A stretch of 64,000 nucleotides of DNA, taken from Streptomyces sp. RPT161. GTDB taxonomy: Bacteria > Actinomycetota > Actinomycetes > Streptomycetales > Streptomycetaceae. The position numbers and the translations under genes are program-made. Numbering within the stretch: the first letter of the stretch is position 1; each line of letters starts with the position of its first letter. The DNA lies in the NCBI RefSeq assembly GCF_027533845.1, contig NZ_JAPZVN010000002.1, positions 558,001 through 622,000 on the forward strand. The letters are read 5' to 3'. Positions 7,993 through 17,181 of this stretch are shown here, piece after piece. The notes beneath the pieces are model-generated. The model ran no database searches, was not told the DNA's origin, and saw only the letters and a program-made list of their open reading frames with translations.

Positions 7993-8712
7993 TCAGTTGC
8001 GGTTCGTCGGCTGCCGGGTCAGTTCAACCGCGGGCAGTGAGGGGAGCCTACCGATCACCGCCGTCTCCCTGCGCAGCAGTTTCAGCTCCTCCGCCAGCCG
8101 GGTCGCGGCGTCCGGAGCCTCCAACAGCTCCTGCTTGACCGGGACTTCGGCCACCGTGGCAGCGGCCACCAGATAGGACAGCACCGACGGCTGACCGGGC
8201 AGTTCCTGCGCCGTGGACAGCGTCCGCTCCTGCGCCCCCGCGAGTTGCTTCTGGTACGTACGGAACGCCCGCTCCACCTCCGCGGTGAGCGGCCCCGCCC
8301 CCTCGCCCGGCAGTTCGGGCAGCTCCTCGATCTCGCCGACCAGATACGGGCCCGTGGCGTCCACCGACCGCAGCCGGAACCGGGCGGTGCCGGTGGCCAC
8401 CATCTCGTACCCGCCGCCCTCCTTCTCCCGCAGCGAGGCCGCGTCCGCTATGCACCCGACCTGGTACAGCGCCTTGCCCAGGTCGGGCCCGAAGCCCGCC
8501 GTCGCACCGCCGTCCGGCGCGCCGGGACCGCTCGGCGCGACCTCGTAGCCGTCCCTGATCGCCACCACGCCGAAGTGCCGAGGGGCGTCCTCGGACAGCG
8601 CCAGCAGATCGCGGGCGAGGGCGCGGTACCGCTCCTCGAAGATGTGGAGCGGCAGCACGAGGCCCGGAAAGAGCACCGAGCCGAGTGGGAACAGCGGAAG
8701 TCGTGCGGTCAC
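7993..8712 (-). CDS. LON substrate-binding domain protein
   Basis: A 239-residue stand-alone LON N-terminal (substrate-recognition) domain with no AAA+ or protease part. It begins LPLFPLGSVLFPGLVLPLHI and continues IFEERYRALARDLL, the family signature, with the helical bundle in the C-terminal third. Such proteins are widespread in actinobacteria and have no proven role; they may present substrates or bind protein partners. The GTG start at 8712 follows a TAGGCT box by 8 nt, suggesting a leaderless message. It is the first gene of a likely pair with ybaK. Confidence 0.88.
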   Translation of the reverse strand: MTARLPLFPLGSVLFPGLVLPLHIFEERYRALARDLLALSEDAPRHFGVVAIRDGYEVAPSGPGAPDGGATAGFGPDLGKALYQVGCIADAASLREKEGGGYEMVATGTARFRLRSVDATGPYLVGEIEELPELPGEGAGPLTAEVERAFRTYQKQLAGAQERTLSTAQELPGQPSVLSYLVAAATVAEVPVKQELLEAPDAATRLAEELKLLRRETAVIGRLPSLPAVELTRQPTNRN

Positions 8713-8792
8713 AACAGGTAAGCCTAAGCGCAGGCCCTGTGCGTCAATACCGGTTTCGTACAGACGCGGTGCCGAGGGCACGCGCAGGATCG

Positions 8793-10442
8793 TCAGCCGC
8801 GGCGCAGCAGCCGTGACGCGCCGGTGACCACGGTCGAGGCCAGGACCCAGCCGACCATGGTCATCGCGGCCGCCACCCACTGCGCGGCCCCGCCCAGCCG
8901 CCAGGCATGGCTCTGCCCCAGATCGACGACCGGCAGTAACAGGTCGAGCGCGAACAGCGCCGGGTTCCAGTGCGGCCAGGCGTGATCGTCCACTGGCTCC
9001 GGCGGGTGACCCAGCCCGAAGTACAGCGTGCCCGCCGCCCACAGCACCGCCATCCACAGCGCCGCCCGCCCCGGCCGGTACCCGTAGCCGACCGTGACGT
9101 CCTGCAGCCAGCCCCACATCATGCCGGCCAGCGGCAGCGTCTCCCGGCGTCTGCGCTGCTTGGCCAGCAGCACCTCGCGGGCCTGCGAGTCCTCGCCGCC
9201 GTGCCGCAGCACCTGGGCCAGGGTCTCGTACGGCTCAGGGTTGTACTCCGGCGTCGCGTCGGCCAGCCAGGCGATCCGCTGGTCCAACGGCACCGGACTG
9301 GGCGAGGACAGCGACTCGTAGCTGAACCCGGCCAGGTCGATGCCGCCCCGGCCGGGCCAACTCGACGGCCGGTCAGTGAGGTTGCCGACCCGGGCGCCGG
9401 CCAGCGAGATCCGCCCGGACGGCGGTTCGTCCAGGACGAGGCGGAGTTCGGGGGTCTGGACGCGGCGCAGCGACAACTGCTGGGTACCGGTCAGCCGGAA
9501 GTGCGCCTTGTCCGCGATCACCGCGTTGCCGAACCGCCCGTCGTCCAGCCGGATCCCGCCCTCGGAGGTGAACCGCTGGGTGTGCACGCCCGCGGGCGGG
9601 GTGCCGCCGCCCAGGTAGCCGCTGAACCACCCGGAGCTGAGGTAGAGGGTGTGCTCCACGGTGATCCGCGCGGCGTTCAGCGCGTAGCGGCCGTACGGGT
9701 TGTGCAGCGCGCTGCCGCGCAGGCTGAGCCGACCGCCGATGCGGGCGCTGCGCAGGCTGATCTCACCGGTCGACTCCAGCAGTTCGGCCTCCACGTCCTG
9801 GGCGACGGTCAGCCCGTCCGCCGCGATGGAGTGGCCGCTGCGGCTCTGGCCCACCGTGAGCTGGTTGAGCACCAGATCGGTGCCGATGTGCGCGTCGGTC
9901 AGCCGGATCCCGCCCGGCACCGTGCACTGCGGCAGATGCAGATCGCCCTCGCTGTTCAGCCGGGCCGCCTCGATCCGCGGCACCTCGCAGCGCACCATCC
10001 GTACGGTGGTGAAATGGCAGGCGGGCAACAGCAGTTGGTGGTCGAAGTGGCACTCCCGCAGCTCCACATAGGGCTGGACGTGGCCGCCCGACAGGTTGAG
10101 CAGCCCGGTGACCAGCGCCCCGGTCAGCTTCAGCGCCGCGACCCGCCCGGGCTCACTGGGCGGCCCGTCGAGCAGCAGCAGCGCCACGACCTCCGCCCGC
10201 ACGGTACGGCCGGGATCCGCGTCACCGTCCGCCGGCCGCGCACCGCGCGCTTCCGGCTCACCGCCGCCCGCCCGGGGCTGCGGCAGCGCGCCCGCGGCGC
10301 CGTCGGACGGCTCCGCAGCGGTGTCCGGCTCGCCGCGCTCCGCCGGGCCGAGCCTCAGGTCGCAGGTCTCGCCCCGGCGGTAGGCGTCCCACATGCGGCG
10401 TTCCGCGGTGGTCAGGTCTACCGGCATGGCGGGCTGGCTCAC
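8793..10442 (-). CDS. Beta-helix-like membrane-anchored protein
   Basis: A 549-residue protein of unknown function. After a low-complexity N-terminus (to about residue 85) there is a long region of short repeated strands with regular hydrophobic spacing (ALKLTGALVTGLLNLSG, ISLRSARIGGRLSLRGSAL), typical of a right-handed beta-helix such as pentapeptide-repeat or bactofilin folds. Near the C-terminus are two or three membrane helices (AALWMAVLWAAGTLYFGLG and a final VLASTVVTGASRLLRRG). Related Streptomyces proteins are annotated as membrane-associated oxidoreductases, but I see no nucleotide- or cofactor-binding motif to support that. It is divergent from hisD. Confidence 0.75.
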   Translation of the reverse strand: MSQPAMPVDLTTAERRMWDAYRRGETCDLRLGPAERGEPDTAAEPSDGAAGALPQPRAGGGEPEARGARPADGDADPGRTVRAEVVALLLLDGPPSEPGRVAALKLTGALVTGLLNLSGGHVQPYVELRECHFDHQLLLPACHFTTVRMVRCEVPRIEAARLNSEGDLHLPQCTVPGGIRLTDAHIGTDLVLNQLTVGQSRSGHSIAADGLTVAQDVEAELLESTGEISLRSARIGGRLSLRGSALHNPYGRYALNAARITVEHTLYLSSGWFSGYLGGGTPPAGVHTQRFTSEGGIRLDDGRFGNAVIADKAHFRLTGTQQLSLRRVQTPELRLVLDEPPSGRISLAGARVGNLTDRPSSWPGRGGIDLAGFSYESLSSPSPVPLDQRIAWLADATPEYNPEPYETLAQVLRHGGEDSQAREVLLAKQRRRRETLPLAGMMWGWLQDVTVGYGYRPGRAALWMAVLWAAGTLYFGLGHPPEPVDDHAWPHWNPALFALDLLLPVVDLGQSHAWRLGGAAQWVAAAMTMVGWVLASTVVTGASRLLRRG

Positions 10443-10637
10443 GGTGTGGTCCCTTCCCGTCGGCGGCGGGTGACCACCCGGCGGCGATCGCCCGGTCGCA
10501 CGCTATAGCGCGGCGGACGTCGCGCCACCTCCCGATGGCCGAATCCAGCCACCGATCCGCCCTGGACATGACAGCCTCACGGGGACGCGCCGTGTCTCAC
10601 GAAGTGGAGGCCGACCACGGCTGGCAATGGCGCTCTC

Positions 10638-10643
10638 TACACT
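10638..10643 (+). promoter_or_regulatory. -10 box of the his operon
   Basis: TACACT fits the Streptomyces TANNNT -10 consensus and ends 7 nt before the hisD GTG at 10651. This spacing puts the transcription start at or next to the GTG, so hisD is likely translated from a leaderless message. No good -35 is seen. Confidence 0.55.
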
Positions 10644-10650
10644 TGACACC

Positions 10651-11982
10651 GTGATCTCCCGAATTGATCTGCGCGGCGCCGCCTTCTCCGAGGCCACTGT
10701 GAGTGGCGGAATCGACCGTGACCTGCTTCCCCGTGCCGAACTCGACGTGGAGGCCGCCCTGGAGAAGGTGCGGCCGATCTGCGACGACGTGAAGCATCGC
10801 GGCACCGCTGCGCTGATCGAGTACGCGGAGCGGTTCGACGGCGTCAGGATCGACCATGTACGCGTCCCCGAGGAGGCGCTGCGGCGCGCCCTGAAGGAAC
10901 TGGATCCGGCCGTCCGCGCCGCGCTGGAGGAGTCCATCCGGCGCGCGCGCCTGGTGCACGGCGAGCAGCGCCGTACCGACCACACCACCCAGGTCGTGCC
11001 CGGCGGCACGGTCACCGAGCGGTGGGTCCCGGTGGAGCGGGTCGGGCTGTACGTGCCCGGCGGGCGGGCCGTCTATCCGTCCTCCGTGGTGATGAACGTG
11101 GTGCCCGCCCAGGAGGCGGGCGTCGCTTCGCTGGCCGTCGCCTCGCCGCCGCAGGCGGACTTCGGCGGGCTGCCGCACCCCACCATCCTCGCGGCCTGCG
11201 CACTGCTCGGCGTGGACGAGGTGTACGCGGCCGGCGGCGCGCAGGCGGTCGCCATGTTCGCGTACGGCACCGACGAGTGCCGCCCGGTGAACCTGGTCAC
11301 CGGCCCCGGCAACATCTGGGTCGCCGCGGCCAAGCGGCTGCTCAAGGGCCGCATCGGCATCGACGCCGAGGCCGGGCCCACCGAGATCGCCATCCTCGCC
11401 GACCACACCGCCGACCCAGCGCACGTCGCCGCCGACCTGATCAGCCAGGCCGAGCACGACACCCTGGCCGCCGCCGTACTGGTCACCACCTCCACCGACC
11501 TCGCAGACGCGGTCGACAAGGAGCTGGACCGCCAGGTCGCCGCCACCAAGCACACCGAGCGGATCACCGAGGCGCTGTCCGGCAGGCAGTCCGCGACCGT
11601 CCTGGTCGACACCCTCGACCAGGGCCTGGTGGTGGTGGACGCGTACGCCGCCGAGCACCTGGAGATCCAGACCGAGGACGCCGCCGACGTCGCCGCCCGG
11701 GTGCGCAACGCGGGCGCGGTCTTCGTCGGCGCGTACGCCCCGGTCTCGCTGGGCGACTACTGCGCGGGCTCCAACCACGTACTGCCCACCGGCGGCTGCG
11801 CCTGCCACTCCTCGGGCCTGTCGGTGCAGTCCTTCCTGCGCGGCATCCACGTCGTGGACTACACGCGGGACGCCCTCGCCGAGGTGGCCCACCACGTGGT
11901 GACGCTGGCCCAGGCCGAGGACCTGCCCGCGCACGGCGCGGCCCTGAAGGCGAGGTTCGGATGGAAGGTGCCCGGCCAGTGA
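10651..11982 (+). CDS. hisD: Histidinol dehydrogenase
   Basis: Oxidises L-histidinol to L-histidine in two NAD-dependent steps, the last reactions of the pathway. The 443-residue protein has the family blocks [56 protein letters not shown] and [12 protein letters not shown], the last carrying the catalytic Glu-His pair, plus zinc-site residues in [11 protein letters not shown]. The GTG at 10651 is preferred to the ATG at 10627 because the latter precedes the -10 box. It is the first gene of the his operon, and its stop overlaps the hisC start (GTGA). Confidence 0.96.
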   Translation: MISRIDLRGAAFSEATVSGGIDRDLLPRAELDVEAALEKVRPICDDVKHRGTAALIEYAERFDGVRIDHVRVPEEALRRALKELDPAVRAALEESIRRARLVHGEQRRTDHTTQVVPGGTVTERWVPVERVGLYVPGGRAVYPSSVVMNVVPAQEAGVASLAVASPPQADFGGLPHPTILAACALLGVDEVYAAGGAQAVAMFAYGTDECRPVNLVTGPGNIWVAAAKRLLKGRIGIDAEAGPTEIAILADHTADPAHVAADLISQAEHDTLAAAVLVTTSTDLADAVDKELDRQVAATKHTERITEALSGRQSATVLVDTLDQGLVVVDAYAAEHLEIQTEDAADVAARVRNAGAVFVGAYAPVSLGDYCAGSNHVLPTGGCACHSSGLSVQSFLRGIHVVDYTRDALAEVAHHVVTLAQAEDLPAHGAALKARFGWKVPGQ

Positions 11983-13091
11983 CCCGTATCGACGACCTCC
12001 CGATCCGGGACGAACTACGCGGCAAGACCCCGTACGGCGCCCCCCAACTCGACGTACCGGTACGCCTGAACACCAACGAGAACCCGTACCCGCTGCCCGA
12101 GCCGCTGGTCGAGCGGATCGCCGAGCGGGTCCGCGGGGCGGCCCGCGAGCTCAACCGCTACCCGGACCGGGACGCGGTGGAGCTGCGCACCCAGCTGGCC
12201 GCTTACCTGACCAGGACCACCGGCCACCGGATCGGGCTGGCCGGGGTCTGGGCGGCGAACGGCTCCAACGAGGTCATCCAGCAACTGCTGCAGACCTTCG
12301 GCGGTCCCGGCCGCACCGCCATCGGCTTCGAGCCGTCGTACTCGATGCACGCGCTGATCTCGCGCAGCACCGGTACCGGCTGGATCTCCGGGGCGCGCCA
12401 GGCGGACTTCACCATCGACGTCGAGGAGGCGAAGGCCCAGATCGCCGCGCTCCGCCCCGACGTGGTCTTCGTCTGCTCGCCGAACAACCCCACCGGCACC
12501 GCGGTGGAAGCCGACACCGTGCTGGCGCTGTACGAGGCGGCGCAGGCCGCCAAGGCCGGGACCGCCGGTGCGCTCGTGGTGGTCGACGAGGCGTACGGCG
12601 AGTTCTCGCACCGCCCCTCGCTGCTGCCGCTGATCGAGGGCCGACCGAATCTCGTGGTGTCCCGCACCATGTCCAAGGCGTTCGGCGCCGCCGGACTGCG
12701 CCTGGGCTACCTGGCCGCCGACCCGGCCGTGGTCGACGCGGTCCAGCTGGTGCGGCTGCCGTACCACCTGTCGGCGGTCACCCAGGCCACCGCGCTCGCC
12801 GCCCTGGAGCACACGGATACTCTGCTGGGGTACGTCGAGCAGCTGAAGGCCGAGCGCGACCGATTGGTCACCGAGCTACGGGCGATCGGCTGCGAGGTGA
12901 CGGAGTCGGACGCGAACTTCGTGCAGTTCGGCCGGTTCGAGGACGCCCACGCCGCCTGGCAGGGTTTGCTGGACCGCGGCGTACTGGTCCGTGACAACGG
13001 GGTACCGGGTTGGCTACGCGTCACCGCGGGCACCCCGGCCGAGAACGACGCGTTCCTCGACGCGGTGCGCGAGCTGAAGAAGGAGAACTGA
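11979..13091 (+). CDS. hisC: Histidinol-phosphate aminotransferase
   Basis: PLP enzyme that transaminates imidazole-acetol phosphate with glutamate to give histidinol phosphate. The 370-residue sequence shows [17 protein letters not shown] near the N-terminus, [15 protein letters not shown], the [10 protein letters not shown] strand with the PLP-binding Asp, and the Schiff-base Lys233 in [17 protein letters not shown]. The GTG start overlaps the hisD stop by 4 bp. hisB begins 4 bp after its stop. Confidence 0.95.
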   Translation: MTRIDDLPIRDELRGKTPYGAPQLDVPVRLNTNENPYPLPEPLVERIAERVRGAARELNRYPDRDAVELRTQLAAYLTRTTGHRIGLAGVWAANGSNEVIQQLLQTFGGPGRTAIGFEPSYSMHALISRSTGTGWISGARQADFTIDVEEAKAQIAALRPDVVFVCSPNNPTGTAVEADTVLALYEAAQAAKAGTAGALVVVDEAYGEFSHRPSLLPLIEGRPNLVVSRTMSKAFGAAGLRLGYLAADPAVVDAVQLVRLPYHLSAVTQATALAALEHTDTLLGYVEQLKAERDRLVTELRAIGCEVTESDANFVQFGRFEDAHAAWQGLLDRGVLVRDNGVPGWLRVTAGTPAENDAFLDAVRELKKEN

Positions 13092-13095
13092 GCAC

Positions 13096-13686
13096 ATGAC
13101 CCGCGTGGGCCGCGTGGAACGCACCACCAAGGAGACATCGGTGCTGGTCGAGATCAATCTCGACGGCACCGGCCAGGTCGATGTGTCGACGGGCGTCGGC
13201 TTCTTCGACCACATGCTTGACCAACTGGGCCGCCACGGCCTGTTCGACCTCACCGTCAAGACCGACGGCGACCTGCACATCGACACCCACCACACCATCG
13301 AGGACACCTCGCTGGCGCTCGGTGCCGCGTTCAAGCAGGCGCTCGGTGACAAGCGCGGCATCGTCCGGTTCGCCAACGCCTCGGTCCCGCTGGACGAGTC
13401 GCTGGCCCAGGTGACCGTCGACCTGTCCGGGCGACCGTTTCTGGTGCACAGCGAGCCGGACGGCATGGCGCCCATGATCGGCACCTACGACACCACCATG
13501 ACCCGGCACATACTGGAGTCGTTCGTCGCCCAGGCGCAGATCGCCCTGCACGTCCACGTCCCCTACGGGCGCAACGCGCACCACATCGTGGAATGCCAGT
13601 TCAAGGCACTCGCCCGCGCCCTGCGGTACGCCGCGGAGATCGACCCGCGGCAGACGGGGATCCCCTCCACGAAGGGCGCGCTGTGA
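13096..13686 (+). CDS. hisB: Imidazoleglycerol-phosphate dehydratase
   Basis: Dehydrates imidazole-glycerol phosphate to imidazole-acetol phosphate using a two-manganese site. The 196-residue protein is the monofunctional actinobacterial type without a phosphatase domain. The paired repeats with metal ligands are clear: [16 protein letters not shown] with [11 protein letters not shown] in the first half, and [12 protein letters not shown] with [20 protein letters not shown] in the second. The ATG start at 13096 follows GGAGAACTGAGC after the hisC stop. Confidence 0.96.
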   Translation: MTRVGRVERTTKETSVLVEINLDGTGQVDVSTGVGFFDHMLDQLGRHGLFDLTVKTDGDLHIDTHHTIEDTSLALGAAFKQALGDKRGIVRFANASVPLDESLAQVTVDLSGRPFLVHSEPDGMAPMIGTYDTTMTRHILESFVAQAQIALHVHVPYGRNAHHIVECQFKALARALRYAAEIDPRQTGIPSTKGAL

Positions 13687-13835
13687 ACAAGGGCGCGATG
13701 CTGTTCATCCTGTTGGGGCTGTTCCTCGCCGGAGGCGTTTACTCCTTCTGGAAGCAGAAGATGCCCAAGAGCGTGGTCGTACTGCTCGGAATCGGTTCGG
13801 TGATGTCGCTCGCGGCCGGGCTGCTGCGGCTCTAG
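13683..13835 (+). CDS. Small membrane protein inside the his operon, 50 aa
   Basis: A 50-residue protein with two hydrophobic segments, [18 protein letters not shown] and [18 protein letters not shown], separated by a basic turn (KQKMPK). This looks like a helical hairpin in the membrane. The GTG start overlaps the hisB stop (GTGA), so it is coupled to the his operon; hisH follows 27 bp later with its own ribosome site. I know no function. Its consistent size and tight coupling argue that it is real. Confidence 0.8.
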   Translation: MNKGAMLFILLGLFLAGGVYSFWKQKMPKSVVVLLGIGSVMSLAAGLLRL

Positions 13836-13862
13836 CGCCGCGCACGTGGAAAGGGACAAGCG

Positions 13863-14498
13863 ATGAGCAAGCGCGTGGTCGTCTTCGACTACGGCTTCGG
13901 AAACGTCCGTTCCGCCGAGCGGGCGCTGGCCCGGGTCGGCGCCGACGTGGAGATCACCGCCGACTACGACGCCGCGATGGCCGCCGACGGGCTGCTGGTG
14001 CCCGGCGTCGGCGCGTTCGCCGCCTGCATGGCCGGGCTGAAGGCGGCCCGCGGCGACTGGATCATCGGTCGGCGACTGGCGGGCGGGCGGCCGATCATGG
14101 GCATCTGCGTCGGCATGCAGATCCTCTTCGCCCGCGGCGTCGAGCACGGCGTGGAGACCGCGGGCTGCGACGAGTGGCCCGGCACCGTCGAGCCGCTGCG
14201 CGCGCCGGTCGTGCCGCACATGGGCTGGAACACCGTCGACGCGCCGGAGGACTCCAAGCTGTTCGCCGGGCTCGACAAGGACGAGCACTACTACTTCGTG
14301 CACTCCTACGGGGTGCGCGAGTGGGAACTGGAAGTCACCAACGACGCCATCCGCGCCCCCAAGGTCACCTGGGCCACGCACGGCGAGCCGTTCGTCGCCG
14401 CGGTCGAGAACGGGCCGCTGTGGGCCACCCAGTTCCATCCCGAGAAGTCCGGCGACGCCGGCGCCCAGCTGCTGACCAACTGGATCGAGACCCTGTGA
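13863..14498 (+). CDS. hisH: Imidazole glycerol phosphate synthase, glutaminase subunit
   Basis: Class-I glutamine amidotransferase that supplies ammonia to HisF. The 211-residue protein has the nucleophile Cys82 in [11 protein letters not shown], the His-Glu pair in [10 protein letters not shown] near the C-terminus, and the oxyanion strand LLVPGVGAF. An AGGGACAAGCG ribosome site precedes the ATG. Its partner hisF lies three genes downstream; priA begins just after its stop. Confidence 0.96.
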   Translation: MSKRVVVFDYGFGNVRSAERALARVGADVEITADYDAAMAADGLLVPGVGAFAACMAGLKAARGDWIIGRRLAGGRPIMGICVGMQILFARGVEHGVETAGCDEWPGTVEPLRAPVVPHMGWNTVDAPEDSKLFAGLDKDEHYYFVHSYGVREWELEVTNDAIRAPKVTWATHGEPFVAAVENGPLWATQFHPEKSGDAGAQLLTNWIETL

Positions 14499-14506
14499 GC
14501 CGCCCG

Positions 14507-15232
14507 ATGTCCAAGCTCGAACTCCTGCCCGCCGTCGACGTGCGCGACGGCCAGGCCGTCCGCCTGGTGCACGGTGAGTCCGGTTCCGAGACCTCCTACG
14601 GCGACCCGCTGGCCGCCGCCCTGGCCTGGCAGCAGGCGGGCGCCGAGTGGCTGCACCTGGTCGACCTGGACGCGGCGTTCGGCACCGGCGACAACCGCGA
14701 CCAGATCGCCGAGGTGGTGCGCTCCATGGACATCAAGGTGGAACTGTCCGGCGGCATCCGCGACGACGCCTCGCTGGCCGCCGCGCTGGCCACCGGCTGC
14801 ACCCGGGTCAACCTCGGCACCGCCGCCCTGGAGAGCCCGCAGTGGGTGGCCAAGGCCATCGCCGAGCACGGCGACCGGATCGCGGTCGGCCTGGACGTGC
14901 GCGGCACCACGCTGCGCGGCCGCGGCTGGACCCGGGACGGCGGCGACCTGTACGAGACGCTGGCCCGCCTCGACTCCGAGGGGTGCGCCCGCTACGTCGT
15001 CACCGACATCGCCAAGGACGGCACGCTCCAGGGCCCCAACCTGGAACTGCTGCGCAACGTCTGCGCCGCGACCGACGCTCCCGTGGTGGCGTCCGGCGGC
15101 GTTTCCTCGCTCGATGACCTGCGCGCCATCGCCGCCCTCGTCCCCGAGGGTGTGGAAGGCGCCATCGTGGGCAAAGCCCTCTACGCCAAGGCATTCACCC
15201 TTGAGGAAGCGTTGAAGGCGGTGTCGCGATGA
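14507..15232 (+). CDS. priA: Bifunctional HisA/TrpF isomerase PriA
   Basis: (beta/alpha)8-barrel that isomerises ProFAR in histidine synthesis and phosphoribosyl anthranilate in tryptophan synthesis. The 241-residue protein has the catalytic Asp11 ([10 protein letters not shown]) and the C-terminal-side Asp130 ([14 protein letters not shown]) and the TDIAKDGT loop of Streptomyces PriA. No separate trpF occurs with the trp genes in this window, consistent with the dual role. The ATG at 14507 matches the known PriA N-terminus; an in-frame GTG at 14495 overlaps the hisH stop and would add four residues. Its own stop overlaps the next start (ATGA). Confidence 0.95.
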   Translation: MSKLELLPAVDVRDGQAVRLVHGESGSETSYGDPLAAALAWQQAGAEWLHLVDLDAAFGTGDNRDQIAEVVRSMDIKVELSGGIRDDASLAAALATGCTRVNLGTAALESPQWVAKAIAEHGDRIAVGLDVRGTTLRGRGWTRDGGDLYETLARLDSEGCARYVVTDIAKDGTLQGPNLELLRNVCAATDAPVVASGGVSSLDDLRAIAALVPEGVEGAIVGKALYAKAFTLEEALKAVSR

Positions 15233-15675
15233 CCGGAACCCCCGCTGTGCGGCGAGTGCAGAGCGATAGTCCGTGGGAGGAGACCATGGGCTTCGCCCGA
15301 GCCGTCGAGGTCGGCGACCGGGTGCTGGTGTCCGGCACGATGCCGCTGGTCAAGGGGGTTCTCCAGGGCGAAGGCGATCCGTACCTGCAGGCCAAGGCGG
15401 CGTTCGCGAACGCGTTCGCGGCACTGGAGCCGTTGGGCCTCGGGGCCGCGGACGTGGTCCGCACCCGTATGTACATCACCCACGCCCGCGACGTGGACGC
15501 GGCGGGCCGCGCGCACAAGGAGCTGTTCGACGACATCCGCCCGGCCACCAGCCTGGTGGTGGTCTCCGGCTTCGTCGACTCGCGGGTGCTGGTCGAGGTG
15601 GAAGTCGAAGCAGTGCGTCCGGTGGCCCGCCCTGACGGACGCCACGCTGAGGAACCGAGTGGAGATACGCCGTGA
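15229..15675 (+). CDS. RidA (YjgF/YER057c/UK114) family protein
   Basis: A 148-residue RidA-fold protein. The family features are [33 protein letters not shown], the Arg-containing [11 protein letters not shown] and the closing [12 protein letters not shown] strand. RidA enzymes hydrolyse reactive enamine/imine intermediates released by PLP enzymes. It is inserted between priA and hisF with 4-bp overlaps at both ends (ATGA and GTGA), so it is made together with the his enzymes. A role in clearing reactive intermediates of amino-acid synthesis is inferred from family and context. Confidence 0.88.
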   Translation: MTGTPAVRRVQSDSPWEETMGFARAVEVGDRVLVSGTMPLVKGVLQGEGDPYLQAKAAFANAFAALEPLGLGAADVVRTRMYITHARDVDAAGRAHKELFDDIRPATSLVVVSGFVDSRVLVEVEVEAVRPVARPDGRHAEEPSGDTP

Positions 15676-16442
15676 GCCTGGCCGTCCGGGTCATTCCCTG
15701 CCTCGACGTGGCCGACGGTCGCGTCGTCAAGGGCGTCAACTTCCAGAACCTGCGGGACGCCGGCGACCCCGTCGAGATGGCGAAGGTGTACGACGCGGAA
15801 GGCGCGGACGAACTCACCTTCCTCGACATCACCGCCTCCTCCGGCAACCGGGAGACCACCTACGACGTGGTGCGCCGCACCGCGGAGCAGGTCTTCATCC
15901 CGCTGACCGTCGGCGGCGGGGTGCGCACCGCCGAGGACGTCAACAAGCTGCTGCGGTCCGGCGCGGACAAGGTCGGCGTCAACACCGCGGCGATCGCCCG
16001 GCCGGAGCTGATCCGGGAGATCGCGGAGCGGTTCGGCAGCCAGGTCCTGGTGCTGTCGGTGGACGCCCGCCGCTGCCCCGAGGGCACCGTCACGCCCTCC
16101 GGATACGAGGTCACCACGCACGGCGGCCGCCGCGGCACCGGCATCGACGCCGTCGAATGGGCGCACCGAGCGGTCGAGTTGGGCGCCGGGGAGATCCTGC
16201 TGAACTCGATGGACGCGGACGGCACGAAGGACGGCTACGACACCGAGATGATCGAGGCGGTGCGCAAGCACGTCACCGTCCCGGTCATCGCCAGCGGCGG
16301 CGCCGGCAAGCTGGGCGACTTCCCACCCGCCATCGAGGCGGGCGCGGACGCGGTACTGGCCGCCTCCGTGTTCCACTTCGGCGACCTGCGGATCAGCGAG
16401 GTCAAGCGGACGCTGCGGGAAGCGGGGCATCCGGTCCGCTAG
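15672..16442 (+). CDS. hisF: Imidazole glycerol phosphate synthase, cyclase subunit
   Basis: Barrel subunit that uses ammonia from HisH to close the imidazole ring, releasing AICAR and imidazole-glycerol phosphate. The 256-residue protein has catalytic Asp12 ([18 protein letters not shown]) and Asp131 ([10 protein letters not shown]), and the phosphate-binding loops [11 protein letters not shown] and [13 protein letters not shown]. The GTG start overlaps the RidA stop. It is the last his gene of this operon; a hairpin follows. Confidence 0.96.
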   Translation: MSLAVRVIPCLDVADGRVVKGVNFQNLRDAGDPVEMAKVYDAEGADELTFLDITASSGNRETTYDVVRRTAEQVFIPLTVGGGVRTAEDVNKLLRSGADKVGVNTAAIARPELIREIAERFGSQVLVLSVDARRCPEGTVTPSGYEVTTHGGRRGTGIDAVEWAHRAVELGAGEILLNSMDADGTKDGYDTEMIEAVRKHVTVPVIASGGAGKLGDFPPAIEAGADAVLAASVFHFGDLRISEVKRTLREAGHPVR

Positions 16443-16469
16443 CCCCGGGCCGGGGCGCAGCGTGGCCGG

Positions 16470-16498
16470 GGCCGCCGGTTCGCATCGTCGCGGCGGCC
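16470..16498. terminator. Hairpin between hisF and the convergent gene
   Basis: An 8-bp perfect stem (GGCCGCCG/CGGCGGCC) with a 13-nt loop lies in the 67-bp gap between the convergent hisF and the TIGR03085-type gene. It likely ends both transcripts. Confidence 0.6.
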
Positions 16499-16509
16499 TC
16501 CGCGTGGGG

Positions 16510-17148
16510 CTAGGCGTCGATTCCCAGCTTGGCGGCGCGCAGCTTCTCCACGGCGTCCTTGTCGCCGTCCAGTTCCACATGGGCGGCGGACTGGCGGCCG
16601 AAAGCGAACAGGGTCAGCTCGTCCGGCTCCCCGGTCACGGTGACCACCGGTGCGCCCCGGTGGGCCACCGCCGTCTGGCCGTCGGGGCGGCGCAGCACCA
16701 GGCCGACCGGCGACCTGCGGCCCAGCACCCTGGCCGCCCGCTCCAACCGCTTCCACAGCAGGTTCGCGAAGACCGGGTCGATGGCCCGCTCCGCCCACTC
16801 CGGCTGGGCCCGGCGGACGTCCTCGGCGTGCACGAAGAACTCGACGCTGTTCGCCGCCTCGTCGATCTGCTTCAGGGCGAATGGTGAGGAGCGCGGCGGG
16901 CCGGTCCGGATGAGCTGGATCAGCTCCTCGTACGGCTTGGCGGTGAACTCCTGCTGGACCCGGTCGAGCCGGGCCTTCAGCGGCTTGAACAGGATGCCGC
17001 CCGCCGCGTCCGGACGCCGCTCCCGGACCACCACATGGGCGGCCAGATCACGCGCGGTCCAGCCCTCGCACAGCGTCGGTGCCCCGGGGCCAGCGCTCTC
17101 CAACAGGTCTGCCAGCAGCAGACGTTCACGCTGCGCATGTGTCGACAT
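16510..17148 (-). CDS. TIGR03085-type DinB/maleylpyruvate-isomerase-fold protein
   Basis: A 212-residue protein of the mycothiol-dependent/DinB-like helical fold. The N-terminal half (QRERLLLADLLESAGP, LCEGWTARDLAAHVVVRERR) carries the helix with the conserved His that helps bind metal in this fold, and the second half has the family pattern FFVHAEDVRRAQPEW. Actinobacterial members are uncharacterised and are named from metal-binding homologues. It is transcribed alone; the start ATG 17148 has no strong ribosome site. Confidence 0.82.
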   Translation of the reverse strand: MSTHAQRERLLLADLLESAGPGAPTLCEGWTARDLAAHVVVRERRPDAAGGILFKPLKARLDRVQQEFTAKPYEELIQLIRTGPPRSSPFALKQIDEAANSVEFFVHAEDVRRAQPEWAERAIDPVFANLLWKRLERAARVLGRRSPVGLVLRRPDGQTAVAHRGAPVVTVTGEPDELTLFAFGRQSAAHVELDGDKDAVEKLRAAKLGIDA

Positions 17149-17181
17149 GGCGGCAGCGTACGTCCACCCCCGTACGGGCGG

